This document shows positions 33,301 through 44,312 of a DNA stretch of 64,000 bases, one piece after another (the first letter of the stretch is position 1; the number at the start of each line of letters is the position of its first letter). The notes beneath the pieces are model-generated. The model was given only the letters and a program-made list of their open reading frames with translations, searched no databases and was not told the DNA's origin. Source of the DNA: Tribonema minus. Lineage: Eukaryota > Sar > Xanthophyceae > Tribonematales > Tribonemataceae. Made by a program: the position numbers and the translations under genes. The stretch covers positions 496,001-560,000 of the forward strand of contig JAFCMP010000513.1 of the NCBI GenBank assembly GCA_017506865.1. The letters run 5' to 3'.

Positions 33301-35433
33301 TGAACTTTGTATTTAATTTGTTGAATTGAGGCTGTAATAAGTAAGTGCACTCGGCGGACAGCGTGTGAAACATTGTCAAAAGGCTTCTTTAAAAACGAAA
33401 ATCCAAAGTCCTTCCACAGTGACTGCCAGCCTGTGACAAACTCTATATGACAGATTCTGAATGCGCATTGCTACCAATGTGTGACAGTCACTGTGGCATG
33501 TGACTTACTGGACCAACACTCTGGTCTGTCAGCCTGAGGTATGAACCCTTCAAATGGTCTTCTGCTCGATTGTGATGAATTTGGGTGTGATCAAAATCAA
33601 AAAATGTTGCAAAAATAAACTTTCTACGCTCGGAATCTTGAGATATCCCATGTTGAACTTGACTTGCATCACTGAATTGTGAACTTTCAAGTGGGGAAGT
33701 TTAACTCCTGACTGAAGTTTGAAAGTGCTCAGTGCTCATCATGGAATCCTACCCAACCTCAACACTTGGTGCCTTCGCCTAATAACCCCAACATCATGTT
33801 CAAATGCAGCAGCGAACGCTGACAGCCTGAGGATTCAACCAGACTTCGCGAAAGTGATTTCATGCTGGGTCCCGTGTTCCCGACTTGGATTGAGTCCTGT
33901 TTTCAAAAGTTCTTTTGCAATTCAAACCTACTTGCTGTATCCACACAGCAAATGCCACCGTGTGACAGTATTCCAGTAGCAATACCAAGTCCTGCTAAAA
34001 GCAATGAGCCTCAGCACAACTATTACAACTAACTGTAACTGTAACAGTTACAAATTCTGTCAGTCACTAAAGGTCTCTGTGGCGGTACCATGCGCGTCGG
34101 GCTGAAGTAACTGTTATGACAAGTAATTCAATGCAGGCTCTGGCTGGCTGCAGCACCGCTGCTGCTGCCAGCGGCGGGCTGCACGGGGTGAATCATTTTT
34201 GACCTTATGATCAATATGATACTAGACTAAGTCAAACTTAGTAAGACTATGTATAGTTGCTGTAGTAGACTAAGTCTAAGAGTTAGTAATACAAACTGGT
34301 TACCAATCACCACCATGCATGCATCATGATGGCACTGCATGCATTGCAAGTTGCCATTTGCTTGTCTATGAGTCATCAATAATCTTTGCTAAGTAGCATT
34401 ATATTAAAATACATGATGACCCCAGGGCCTGCTGATCAGTCGTGGTCCAGGACACTGGCAGGCCGCAGCAGCTTCTGTTGCTGAATATTGTAACAACTAG
34501 TTGTAGAATGAATCTGATGCTGACTGACATTCAGATGACATATTGTTGAAATGTTTATCTCAACACAGTTTTGTCATCATAACATGATGATGTCTCGCCG
34601 AGTTGTCGACGTGCTGTGAGTACTTTGAAATTCCAGGCTGTAGTATGTGCGGTCATTATGATTACTTTAGGCTACTAGCACCAAATACCCCTTGAGGCAC
34701 AACACTTCAATATGAATCATGCTGGCCTCGCGCGTCTGGCCCTGGGCCTGGCCCAGCAGATGATATGAGGCCATAGCACTTGCTGTGATTTTCGAATTGA
34801 TCTAAGACTTCAATCTCAAGACTAAAAAGTCAATCGTGCAGCTTCAATGCGCAAGGACTTTGACAGACTGAGTCTCAGCCTGACTTGGCCAATCAAACAT
34901 GGAATCTGATCCTGGTCAGCTTGAGCTTGATTGAGACGCGCTGCTGAACAATTTCTGAGGTCATGACCTGCGCTGCGGACGCCGACCCCTGGCGGCCCGG
35001 CCATCGCCAAAGTCAAGAATTATTGCTAAGCTGCTCTCAGACTGAACAAAGAGGTGTACTACCTGTAGGCTATGATAATGCTCTTTCAGAATACAAGCTG
35101 CCGCTGGCATAAAGACAACAAGGCTTGGCTGCCGCCGGCCGAACCTGGTCCAATCGATTTGCGAAGATCCAGGAGGAGACTCTGAGCTACATGCTCTGGC
35201 ACACCTTGACAGCCCCAGCCTGATCGACCAGTGTAGAGTAAGAGGGGACTCGCTGCATTGCATTGCTTCTCTTCGTCGTGTGCCTCCGCGGCGCCGCACA
35301 ACGAAGTTAACACTGGAGCCACAAAGCGGCGCGACATCATGCTGGATCTACGTACGCATGTCAATCTCACCTCGGCGTTGACTCCCGCGGTGGCCAGCAG
35401 GCAGGCTGTGACGAAGGCATTGGCCAGGTGCAT
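27362..35433 (-). CDS. Secreted alpha-type carbonic anhydrase, copy 2
   Basis: Same enzyme class as copy 1 and probably its tandem duplicate. Exons on the reverse strand: 35,433-35,371 (signal peptide MHLANAFVTACLLATAGVNAE), 32,296-32,056, 31,051-30,930, 29,973-29,944 (ANGKTYKVLQ), 29,047-28,886, 28,164-27,971 and 27,527-27,362 (TAA), for 325 residues. Exons 3, 4 and 7 have the same length as in copy 1 (122, 30 and 166 nt), and all intron phases agree. Catalytic marks: IHFHASSEH, ELHIVH, SLTTPPCSEIVTW, SNRPVQAQNGRVV; Cys in YPTCGGIRQSP and TTPPC for the disulfide. Intron 1 is about 3.1 kb, AT-rich, and carries a dispersed repeat. The introns before exons 3 and 5 contain echoes of the exon starts. 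N-terminal His proton shuttle not assignable by eye. Confidence 0.93.
27729..27852. repeat. 62-bp tandem repeat, two copies, in carbonic anhydrase 2 intron 6
   Basis: TTCATCC(C/A)AACATGCTTGTC and CACAGTCACTGTGCT followed by GCAAAGTGGTCA occur twice in direct orientation. CACAGTCACTGTG within each unit is itself a small palindrome. Confidence 0.85.
28735..28757. repeat. Interstitial telomere-like tract
   Basis: Three perfect AACCCT units plus a partial fourth, within intron 5 of carbonic anhydrase 2. This is the cleanest of several such tracts in the window. Confidence 0.8.
29038..29330 (-). repeat. Tandem echo of carbonic anhydrase 2 exon 5 start
   Basis: About 150 bp starting with GAAGTGGATCTGGACACGGC at 29,039 is repeated at 29,199, with ATCAGACGAC, GTCGTGCG and GCGCTGGG elements in the same order. 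It contains the acceptor and the first few bases of the exon encoding IHFH. Confidence 0.75.
30240..30627 (+). other. Possible coding stretch nested in a carbonic anhydrase intron
   Basis: On the strand opposite to the host gene, a GC-rich frame ending at 30,627 encodes a protein-like sequence, including CLRIVTVNGQRIGALTLRSC and a hydrophobic LVVLQLMTLLRAA. A Met-start frame lies just upstream at about 30,288, but the two do not join in frame through the obvious intron. It could be a decayed nested gene or element. No family recognised. Confidence 0.2.
31020..31595 (-). repeat. Five-copy tandem echo of carbonic anhydrase 2 exon 3 acceptor
   Basis: Five units start near 31,040, 31,165, 31,295, 31,400 and 31,530, spaced about 105-131 bp. 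Each holds the first codons of exon 3 read in reverse (CCACTATTGAAGGTGA-like), the acceptor (GCCTGCGACAC-like), then ACGATTGAAAGCGTTGG and CGTACATCAGTCTG. The first unit is the real exon 3 edge. In the fourth unit the acceptor AG is destroyed. Confidence 0.85.
32297..35370 (-). other. Long AT-rich first intron of carbonic anhydrase 2
   Basis: About 3.1 kb with few open frames and visibly lower GC than the surroundings. It contains dispersed repeat copy 2 (33,641-34,020). I see no other gene inside it. Confidence 0.6.
33641..34020 (+). repeat. Dispersed repeat, copy 2
   Basis: Aligns with 9,793-10,110 in the same orientation: AATCTTGAGATATCCCATGT, CTTGGTGCCTTCGCCTAATA, GATTCAACCAGACTT, CTGGGTCCCGTGTTCCC. 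It lacks the long Cys-rich frame present after copy 1. Confidence 0.7.
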
Positions 35434-37576
35434 GTTGGGCTTGGTGTGCCGGACCGGGTGCTGCGTTTAGGAGCGAGAGAGTGTGGTGTGTGAGCAACAG
35501 CGAGAGCGACGAGCGGGCGGGCCCGAAATTTCATGCCTTTTTGAGCTCTGTTCTGAACGCTGAGGTGTCATGCATGTTTTGCACTCAGTACTGGACAGTA
35601 CACATGCGTAGCAGTGCATATGCAACGCGGGCCACCGCAGACAACGCACGAGCCGGCATTTTTTCATGCACTGCAGACACGCGCCGGCATTTGTTCTTGT
35701 GCATTGGTCGCCTCAACGTTCGCCAAGATCTCCGACAGATCTCTTGCAACGTCCGAGCCCGGCAAATTACGCAGATCCAGTTCGTGATTGACTCCTTCAC
35801 AAGTATGTGCCAGGTCAGGTCAGGTCAGCGAAGCATGAATGAACCAGTGCTGATGGGTCAACACCTTATCCTGGCATGCGAGATCATCGATATTACGATA
35901 ATTATCACGATGCATGCAATTACAATGTCATGTAATTGAAGCATTAATAATTTATTGCAGAATTCCGTCTTTTGTCTTCACTCACTACGTGCATGTGCAG
36001 GCTGCGTGTGTCGGTCGTGAGCATGCAGTGCAAGTACGCATGCGCATGCACGTGCAATTACGAGGTTTTAGTTCGCTCACATGCACAGACCAAGCCTGAC
36101 TGAACAAATTGAAATGACAATGCATTGCATTCATTTTGCATGCTTGCCAAGGCTTAAACATCTCAGAAGATTATGAACTGCTCAATCTCTTGCACTTGCT
36201 AAATATTGAAACAGACAATTCTTGTATACATAGTACTATATCATACTGTAGCAATAGTATCATGATCATCGCGATGATGGACTTGTCACAGCGTCTTTTG
36301 TGACTCAGTCACTGCCAGTTACCGAACTCCACAGACTGTCAGTGAGCGTCCCAGACCGGCAGCTCAAAAGCAAACGAGGTCAGACTCTGCAACTTGAAGT
36401 TCGACCCTGGTCTCAAATTTTTAAATTGCAAGGCCATATACACAATTTTTTTGAAGGCCTTCACTAGATTAGTACAGATGATTTAGAATGACATTGGTCA
36501 AATTTTCAAAATATGACAAGTTTCAGGCTCGCTGCCAGTGCGGCGGTCTGGGCCTACTGGTAGTACTTTCAGTAAATGTATATCACTGACAGCTGGTCGA
36601 TGCCTATTTTGGCACTTGTCAAAGAATCTTGCCAGTGGCCGTTGATGCCCAATCACTGTGACTGACATGATGGCATTCAAGTCAATTGAGACACCGGATG
36701 AGTTTTCTAGACCACTGGCACTGCAGGTCCTGCAAGCCTGTGGTCTAGAGTTACTGTATGACATCTCACTTTTTGAAAACGTGCTGTCAGTGACTGTCAC
36801 AGCTCCACTGTGACGCTCAGCTGGCATATATATATGCCATAATGATTGTGACCTGGCTGGCACAGTGACCATGTTCATGACGTACACGTCCTGTCGACGC
36901 GATGCTTTTTGTGTTCAACAGTTGTTACAGTATGCATATTTAAAGCTCTAGACTCGGAGCTCCTACAGAGTATGCGTTCCGAAGTCTGACAGAGTGTAGT
37001 ACTACGAGTAGTACGGGCCCGCCGGCCACTTTACAACCAGACTGAGTTTGGTGTGCACGGACAACACGGCAAGCGCTGCTGTGTGATGGAACAGGATTTA
37101 CGCTCAGCTGCAACCATCTCGGAACGGTCCGGGATACTAAAGTACATTGAAGTATTGAGCAATTCGAATGCCAGTGGGCATCTGGCCCAGGGCCTACTAC
37201 TAGTAGTAGGTAGTACTAGTACGCCGAATAGTATACACTTATTAGCATACTATAGTATGACATACTGTCATGATGTCACAGCCAGCGCATTGTTGACAAT
37301 GACAGGCTGAGCGCCGGCGGTGCCTGTGGCGATGCTACTAGTATGCCCTGTGACTCAGAGGTGCACCGTCACTGCCAGTGTTTGCCTGGATTTTCGCTCT
37401 TTCAGCGGTGCGTGCTCCAGATCATCAATGCGCATAAAACACCGGAACGGGTGACCTCTCGCATTCGCGAAAAGAGGTCGACGCCGCCTAAGAGTCACTA
37501 GTGCTGTACATAAACATGACCCCTGAGCCTCTGAGTGCTATCAGCATCGAGCCAGCAATGTCATCTTCAAGTTCAG
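35434..37576. other. Intergenic region
   Basis: Upstream of carbonic anhydrase 2 and downstream of the membrane-protein gene. No supported gene. It contains TACTAGTA-rich short palindromic stretches around 37,195-37,260. The carbonic anhydrase promoter should lie at its left edge. Confidence 0.4.
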
Positions 37577-39958
37577 CTAAGTTACTGCTCCATCTACTGC
37601 TGCATGCCCAACTTGAATGGCCGGCTGCAAACCCTTGTTAGGATCCATGCTGGGGTTGATAGCGTACCAGATCTCTACCAAAGCGCAGTTCAAAAGCACC
37701 CCCAAAAACGCCAGCTTGCCAAACATCAACTGCCGCTGCTCCTGCGGCAGCACCCCCTCCCCCTGCGTCGCACAAAACCCCCCCAGAATCCCACCTGACT
37801 GCGACGCTATCTCAGCTTCGGCGGTGAGGCTCAGCGGGCTCCCGGCGCAGAGCGCGTTCCTCGTGGCCGCGCGCATTCCCAGGACCGTTCCCCGCAGGAT
37901 CAGCAGAAACCGCTGCGTGCTCACGCCGTGGCCGACGGCGATGTGGTGGAGCGCTGCGCGCTTGTGGGAGGCGTAGTCGCGGCGGCGCGCGTACGCGACC
38001 GTCGCGGCGCCGCTCAGCGCGAAGGCCGCGATGATGAAGGCGAAGCGCGCGTACACTGCGCGCCTGTGACGCTCCACGTGGCTGAAGGCGACCTGCGGCG
38101 CGCAGCGACAGCGGAGAGCGCAGCAGCATATCAAGATGCAGCAGCTGCAGATCAGGTTCTACTAGTAGTGCAATGATATCAGGCTTCGGCAGCTGGCGCA
38201 TGTGGCTGTGTGTGACGTAGTTGAGGGCCGAACAAGAACTTGAAGTTGGCTGGAGCGTCGTGCACACGGTGCTGCAGATGGCTGATGACGACCTGCCACC
38301 GTGCTGGGCAACGACGGCAGCAGCGCAGCAGAAGTTCATCAAAGCTCTGCCAACTATGAAATCACACCATGACATGGGCATGAGCGCATGCTGCTGAGCA
38401 CGCGGCCTCAAGCACTTGAAGTTGAGCAAGCGGCGTGACGCGGCTCATGACGCTCCACGTGGCCGAAAGCGACTGGCCATGCGCAGCAACAAAGGCAAGC
38501 CCAGCAGCAGATCATCAAGGCCCTGCGTACTGCTAGTGCTCGCAATGACACATGTAGGCATTAACAGTTGGCTGGCATGTAGCCGCCGATGCGAGCTGAG
38601 CAAGAACTTGAAGTTGAGCACCCAAAACAAAACAGAATAACACATCTTATATCTTATCTTGGGTGCTCTTACTACGCCAGCAACGAAAGCAACGGTGCAA
38701 GTGCAGGCTGGCACGCCGCTGCAAGACTAACCATACCCCTAGCCCCTGCACCGAACCCTAATCTAGCCCCTGATTCTATGTACTTCATGGCTCAGCACAG
38801 TGTCTCACCTTCTTCACCATGACGTCCAGTATCCCAATTGTCATCACCACGTCAGTGCACAGCAACGCGTAGCCCATGCGCCTGTGGGCAACGGAGTGTC
38901 GCCTCCGGAAGTTGGTGTCCAGTTGAAGTGCAGCCAGGACCGTCCACGGCAGTGCCATGAGCATGTGGCCGTACCTTCCAGCAGGGGATTGGCCGTACTT
39001 GAAGGAGAACGGGGCGCCATTATCGTAATACGCCAGGTCCGATGGCTGAGGTGCAGACAGGGGAAAGGGGGCGTCAGGTCCGATGGCTGAGGTGTAGACA
39101 GGGGAAAGGGGGTGTGAGGTGTGGATGCGCATACTTCAAAGCATATACTTCCGAAGTACTGTGGAATGTGTTGCTGACTACAGTCTTTCTTTCGCGGCTA
39201 CGGGACGGAGGGCCTGATACTAGACCTAGCCTACCAGTCATCCTGACCCTGCTGCATTGCAAGTTGTGTTGTGTAGTGGCCACGATCGATGGAGCTCCTG
39301 CACTTGACTACAGGAAGAGCCTTCGAAGAAGGTACGGATGTGAATGCATGTTCCAATACACGGATCACATGTGCAGAGGCACTGCAGTAGCAGATGAATG
39401 TGCAACGGCATTGTATGACAGCGTCTGTATACATCACGAAATCAGGCATTGTGCGCAACATTCGTGGCACATCAGCCGGGGGCTGCCGCATATCATACAT
39501 TGTCTCAAAGATGTATTACATAGTGTGACGTGAGTGCATAAGTCTTCACACAAATGCATACACCGTGCGATTGAAGCACACACGCAGTGGTCCACGGACA
39601 CGTCAACATGACTTTACCGCTCTTGCGGGTCAGCAACTTTCGTGTTGTCCGCTTGCGCTGTCACTCACTTTGGTGCTGAGTAACTAACAAAATGGACACA
39701 AACACTACCACACGGCTGCATAGCCTGAAGTGCATGAAATGCATTGTGAGCCGAGCGCACCTATCGTGACCTGGGCGCACATACATTGTGACGCACAAAC
39801 AGTGATGCGCACCGTACCTGCATAATATCGGGCATCATGCGCCACATGCGCGGCAGCGCTCCCGCGGTGCCCCCAATGAGGAAGCTCTGCAGGAACACCG
39901 TGTGGAACGCAATCTGCAGCGCGTACAGCCACAGGAATGCCTGACCGCACCGCGCCAT
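37577..39958 (-). CDS. Multi-pass membrane protein, DUF2306-like
   Basis: Exons on the reverse strand: 39,958-39,818, 39,045-38,809 and 38,092-37,577 (TAG). All are phase 0 and total 297 residues. About six hydrophobic segments are visible: FLWLYALQIAFHTVFLQSFL, MLMALPWTVLAALQL, MGYALLCTDVVMTIGILDVM, FAFIIAAFALSGAATVAYA, FLLILRGTVLGM and LAFLGVLLNCALVEIWYAI. The motifs RRRHSVAHRRMGY and RRDYASHKRAALHH resemble the His/Arg-containing loops of the DUF2306 family of predicted membrane proteins, whose function is not established. The start Met at 39,958 is the first in frame after RRQTARW; an upstream start is possible. Both internal acceptors are echoed in the neighbouring introns. Confidence 0.6.
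38440..38640 (-). repeat. Echo of the membrane-protein exon 3 acceptor
   Basis: TGACGCTCCACGTGGCCGAA and GCGACTGGCCATGCGCAGC copy the exon 3 start at 38,068-38,105 (TGACGCTCCACGTGGCTGAA). The downstream intron part (AGCAAGAACTTGAAGTTG at 38,602, ACAAGAACTTGAAGTTG at 38,231) is also duplicated, with an offset of about 375 bp. Confidence 0.7.
39038..39115 (-). repeat. 37-bp tandem duplication over the membrane-protein exon 2 acceptor
   Basis: GGTCCGATGGCTGAGGTG(C/T)A followed by GACAGGGGAAAGGGGG occurs twice in a row. Both copies keep the acceptor AG (read on the reverse strand), so two nearly identical acceptors compete. Confidence 0.85.
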
Positions 39959-40864
39959 CCATCTTGCAGTTTGTCGCCGCACCGTGCCGGCATCAGCGCC
40001 TCGGCCCATATTTAAGTGCCTGTCAGGCAAAACACTTCAACATTAGTGTGTAGATTTACGCCACGACTAATGTACTTGGTGTCGGAAGACTGTGCCGACG
40101 CACAGCGGCAGCTGCAATGCATGGGCGCCTTGGTTCAATGTCAAACACGATGAATGTACCATTGCATGAACAAGCGCTGCAGATGTGGATGGGAAATGCC
40201 AGTAATTGGCGCGCCAAAGCTGCTGTGCGCTGCTACAGCAAAATACACAGGTCAAGAACTGGCAAACTCTACGCAGTTGAAGACACGAACCTCGCCATGC
40301 ACTGTATGCCTCTTTTGAAGCTTTTATGCACACATTTATTGCGCAATATCATCACCAACAGGTTCGATAACAGCCTGGATCACAATATATTGTCCATGTC
40401 TGCTGCCTGTTTCATCGCGTACGTGTGCTCAAAGCAAGTCAGTAGCAGGCTGCCTGCAGCTGCTTCCATCCCAGGTATAGCTTGCTGTCTGCCCGGCATC
40501 AACATGATGCAATAATAGGCCTACCTCACCGCTGAAAACAACGAAGTTGCACTCTCTTGGACTAAGAAGGATCTGCCCTGCATGCGTATCCTTTGTGTTG
40601 CTGTCCTGCTTACCTTTCGCAAGCTGATAGGACTTGTGCTGACGGCGTAAGCGCCCACAGCACATGAAGATAAGCCCTCGGCCGCTTCCAGCTGGGCTGC
40701 TCAAGGTCAGCTCGAGCTCCGGAAAGTTCGCACCCAGAAACTTCAAGTCAAGTTCAAGTTCAAACTTCGCCGAAAACCTGCATGCCAATGCCACATGTAT
40801 ATATAGATGCAGAGGTGGCATCAATGCATTACATACCCTCCGTTTGCACAGCGTCATTGCCCAA

Positions 40865-42265
40865 CTAACGAGCGCATCACAGAGTGCGTCCGTGCATCAG
40901 ACGGACACAAACGGTACATGTGCGCAGGACAATTTCACACAACAGAAATGCGCACACTGGAGAGTATGCGGCCACCGCGACTGTACATGAGCCATTTACA
41001 AAACACACTACTACTACTGCAGCGCCCACGCCGCTGCCTCGCCGCCCTGCCATCCTCCACCAGCGGCTTATCCACGTTGTCGATCATGGCCTCTCCGCAC
41101 AGCGCGCACTGTGCGGCGACATAGCCATCCAGCTCGCTGCGCAGCGCCGCCAGCTGCAGCGCCGCGCGCTTCGGCAGCGCGGCGGCGGCAGCACCGGCAG
41201 CAGCCGGCTCTGCAGCGGCGATGCGTTAAACGAGCGCGCCCACCGCCGAGCGCTGCTGCGGCGTGAGGTACTCGCGCAGCGCGTGGTCGCGCAGGCAGTC
41301 GCAGTGGAAGGCGTGCGCGCAGGGGAAGAGGTAAAGCGCGCGCGCGAGCGCCGGTGCGCCGCACAGCTCGCAGAGCTGAGCGCTGCCGACATAGAGCTCG
41401 CGCGCGCGCAGCGTCGCCGCCTCCGCCTGCGTCGCCGCCTCCGCCTGCGTCGCCTCCGCCGCGGCCGTGTACTCTGCCATCTCCGTGCGCAGGCGCCCGA
41501 TGCGCGCGTTGTACGCCTCCAGCGACGCGCAGATGTCCGCCTTGAAGGCGTCGATACGGCAAAGTCCGGGAAGAACGGCAGGATGTCTTCCATGCGGATG
41601 AGGTCGCACTCGCCGAGGATCGCGGTGGCCGCGGACGCGTCGCTGCCGCCGCCGCTGCCGCTGCCCCCCTTCACCGCGTGCCGCACGATCTTCAGCCACA
41701 GGCGCTTGCGCGTGTCGGGGTCCTTGGGCCTGTTGGCGTGCGCCTTGGCCAGCTGAGCATCTATCGTGAGCGCCAGATCCACCGCCTCCTCGTACAGGCC
41801 CATGGCGGCGAAGATGGCGACGCGCGCGCGCCGCCGCCCCAGCTGCGCGCACACGCGCAGCGCGTACGTCAGGTCGAAGAAGCGCTTCTCCGGCAGGCGC
41901 GCGAGCAGGTCCAGCAGCGGCGACGACGACGCCTTGCCACCGCATGTCGAAGTTGGTGTTGAAGTTGAGGTCACGGTCAAAGTTACAGTTGAAGTTGAAG
42001 TTGCAGGCGGCCGCCTCCGCCGCCGCCGCCTCCGCCTCCGCCGCCGCCTTCGCCTGCGCGTACAGCGTGAGCAGGTGGTTGTGTATCGCGGGGCCCTGCA
42101 GCTGAGCGTGTTCACGCAGTACTCCAGGTAGGTGACGGCCCAGTCGCGGCCCATTGGAGGCTCTGCCACCGTCGCTGCTGCTGCTGCTGCGCGGCGCCAG
42201 CTGTAGCGCACCAGCGCCGGCGTGACGTGAAGCCTGGTGGCATGTAATTACTGAAGCCGGGGCTG
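40865..42265 (-). pseudogene. Inverted, broken copy of the last VPS18 exon
   Basis: Reverse-strand homology to 50,115-51,490, covering the last VPS18 exon, its acceptor region and about 150 bp of 3' flank. Recognisable segments: DWAVTYLEYCVNTL, FFDLTYALRVCAQLGRRRAR, ILGECDLIRMEDILPFFPDF and the RING segment LYLFPCAHAFHCDCLRDHAL. It is disabled by a 1-base loss after the YCVNTL codons (42,110 region), a 1-base loss near 41,574 after PDFA, and a stop at 41,226 where VPS18 reads on. The GC-rich linker differs in length. The upstream VPS18 exons are absent. It is a segmental duplication, not a processed copy, because intron and flank sequence are included. Confidence 0.85.
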
Positions 42266-42534
42266 CCTGCACAAGTGGCAGGAGCGCGCAGAGGAATCTG
42301 TGAGCCTCTGAGGATAGGGCGTGTGCTGATGCGTGACTCAGTGATACAGCTTTGGATGAGCTATTGCTAAGCTGTTGGTGACTTGCAGACCACAGAAGGA
42401 GCATGCATGCTATCCACAAGCGTTCAACGGCGTTCGTGCCGCACAGCTGATGCATGAACGATGTGGGCATGGCAGTGGCACCAGGCACTGGCACTGTGGG
42501 TGCAGCAGCCCAGCACCTCCAGGCCAGCGGCGTC

Positions 42535-43140
42535 AGCAGGTACGGCCACAAGCAGCTCGGCAGGCGCAGAGGCCTCGGAGTGGTTAGGATTACTGACAGT
42601 GGCAGCAGCGTAGCCTGGAGCGAAGCCCTGCGCGCGGCTGCAGCTTCGTCAGCGGGCGCGCCTGGCAAACTTTCCCTCTGGCTGGCCACAAGCGCCTGAC
42701 TTCAACGCAAGCTCGTCCGCTATGAACAGCGTTGCACGCCATGATGATGGCAGCAACACCACCATCAGGGGCGCCAGTGTGGTCAGCGATGACGGCGCTG
42801 GCACCGGCGGCAGCAGTGGCGGCGGCAGCAGCAGCAGCAGCAGCAGCAGCAGAGTTTCTCTGCGCCCAAGGAGACGACAAACATAGCGCTCGCCAATGGC
42901 GGCGCATATCAGGGCGACAGCACCTTCGGCGTGGCGCTGGTGAAGGCCGGCATCTGCTCATTACGGCATGTGGATCCCTGGGAGGGCCAGCCAAAGCCAA
43001 AGATGAGCGTTGAGAATTGGCTGCGGCGCCAGAAACTGGCTGCTGCCGAAGAAGCTGCACGTGGCGGCGGCGGCAGTGGCAGCACAGCTGCTGCGTCGCA
43101 GTCACCGGCCCAAGCTCAGGGTGCTGCTGGCAATACCAGA
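42535..43140 (+). repeat. Left arm of an imperfect inverted repeat carrying a coding fragment
   Basis: Matches 43,360-43,965 in reverse orientation. The forward frame from about 42,855 reads ETTNIALANGGAYQGDSTFG, AGICSLRHVDPWEGQPKPKM and SVENWLRRQK, then runs into Ala/Gly-rich sequence to a stop at 43,401. A frame change separates this from the Ala-rich stretch upstream (42,739-42,850). Protein unidentified. Confidence 0.65.
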
Positions 43141-43359
43141 CTGAGTGCACAGTGCTCGAAGCCAGTCAAACCTCCCATATTGGATGGCGGCCGTGGTGGC
43201 GGCTACAGTGGCATTGCACCCAGCAACTTTATGAGGATGGATTGGGCTCAGGCAGCAGCAGCAGCTGTCACTGCAGGCGCTGCTGCCGTCGCCGCCAATG
43301 CCATCACCACCGGCATTCGCGTATGGCAGCTGCGGCTGGCTTTGTGTGCTGTTGCCCAC

Positions 43360-43965
43360 AGCACTGGCATCGCCAGCGGCACCCTGAGCTTGGGCTGGTG
43401 ACTGCGCTGCAGCAGCTGTGCTGCCACTGCCGCCGCCGCCACGTGCAGCTTCGTCCGCCTCAGCCAGTTACTGGTGCCGCAGCCAATTCTCAACGCTCAT
43501 CTGGGGCTTAGGCTGGCCCTCCCAGGGATTGACATGCCGTAATGAGCAGATGCCGGCATTCGCCAGCGCCTCGCCGAAGGTGCTTTCGCCCTGATATGCG
43601 CCGCCGTTGGCGAGCGCTATACAGGTCGTCTCCTTGGGCGCAGAGAAAACAACTCTGCTGCAGCCTGCTGCTGCTGCTGCCACCGCTGCCGCCGGTGCCA
43701 GTGCCGTTGTCGCCACCCCCCCTGGCGCCCCGACGGCAGCATCGCTGCCATCAACTCGGCGTGTGATGCTACCCACAGCAGAAGAGCTTGCGTCGACAGG
43801 AGGCGGTTGTGGCCAGCCTGAGGTAAAGTTGGTAGGCGGCGCGCCTGCTGACGAAGCTGCAGCCTTGCGTATAGCCCTGCTGCAGGCTACGCCGCTGCCA
43901 CCGTCAGTTATGGCAACCTATTCCGAGCGCTCTGCTCCTGCCGAGCTGCTCATGGCCGCACAACA
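43360..43965 (-). repeat. Right arm of the inverted repeat, with a broken copy of the same protein
   Basis: The reverse frame from 43,776 reads ETTCIALANGGAYQGESTFG, AGICSLRHVNPWEGQPKPQM and SVENWLRHQ, then stops at 43,468 where the left arm has Lys. Conservation at protein level with mostly synonymous-looking changes suggests an ancestral coding exon; here it looks inactivated. Confidence 0.65.
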
Positions 43966-44312
43966 AATCGGCTTTGAGAGGCTAGAGCACAGTGCTCAGC
44001 ACACACAGAGACCCACAGCCACCTGTGCAGCCCGTACGTGTCTGAGTGACTTCACCACAAGGTCTGTCAGTAGATAGATTATTCACTAGCTTGGTTGATC
44101 GTATTCGCTCTTCTTCAACATGCCACTGCTTTGGCACCATCACTCACGCATTCTTTTAGGCACCAGCACTATGCTTGGTGCAGTCTTTGCGAGCGTGTTG
44201 CGCTACAGATGACACACCCACAAAAAAGCTGCCAGTCTCGCAGGCCTCCGATTGACAGTTGACAGTGCTGCCTGCGAACCTTTGCGTCTGTAAGGACATG
44301 TCACCTGCCTGA

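Noticed and set aside
41226-42689. A 487-codon reverse-strand open frame
   Set aside because: It runs through the VPS18 pseudogene in mixed frames and then through an inverted-repeat arm; the protein is a composite produced by frameshifts and GC-rich sequence.
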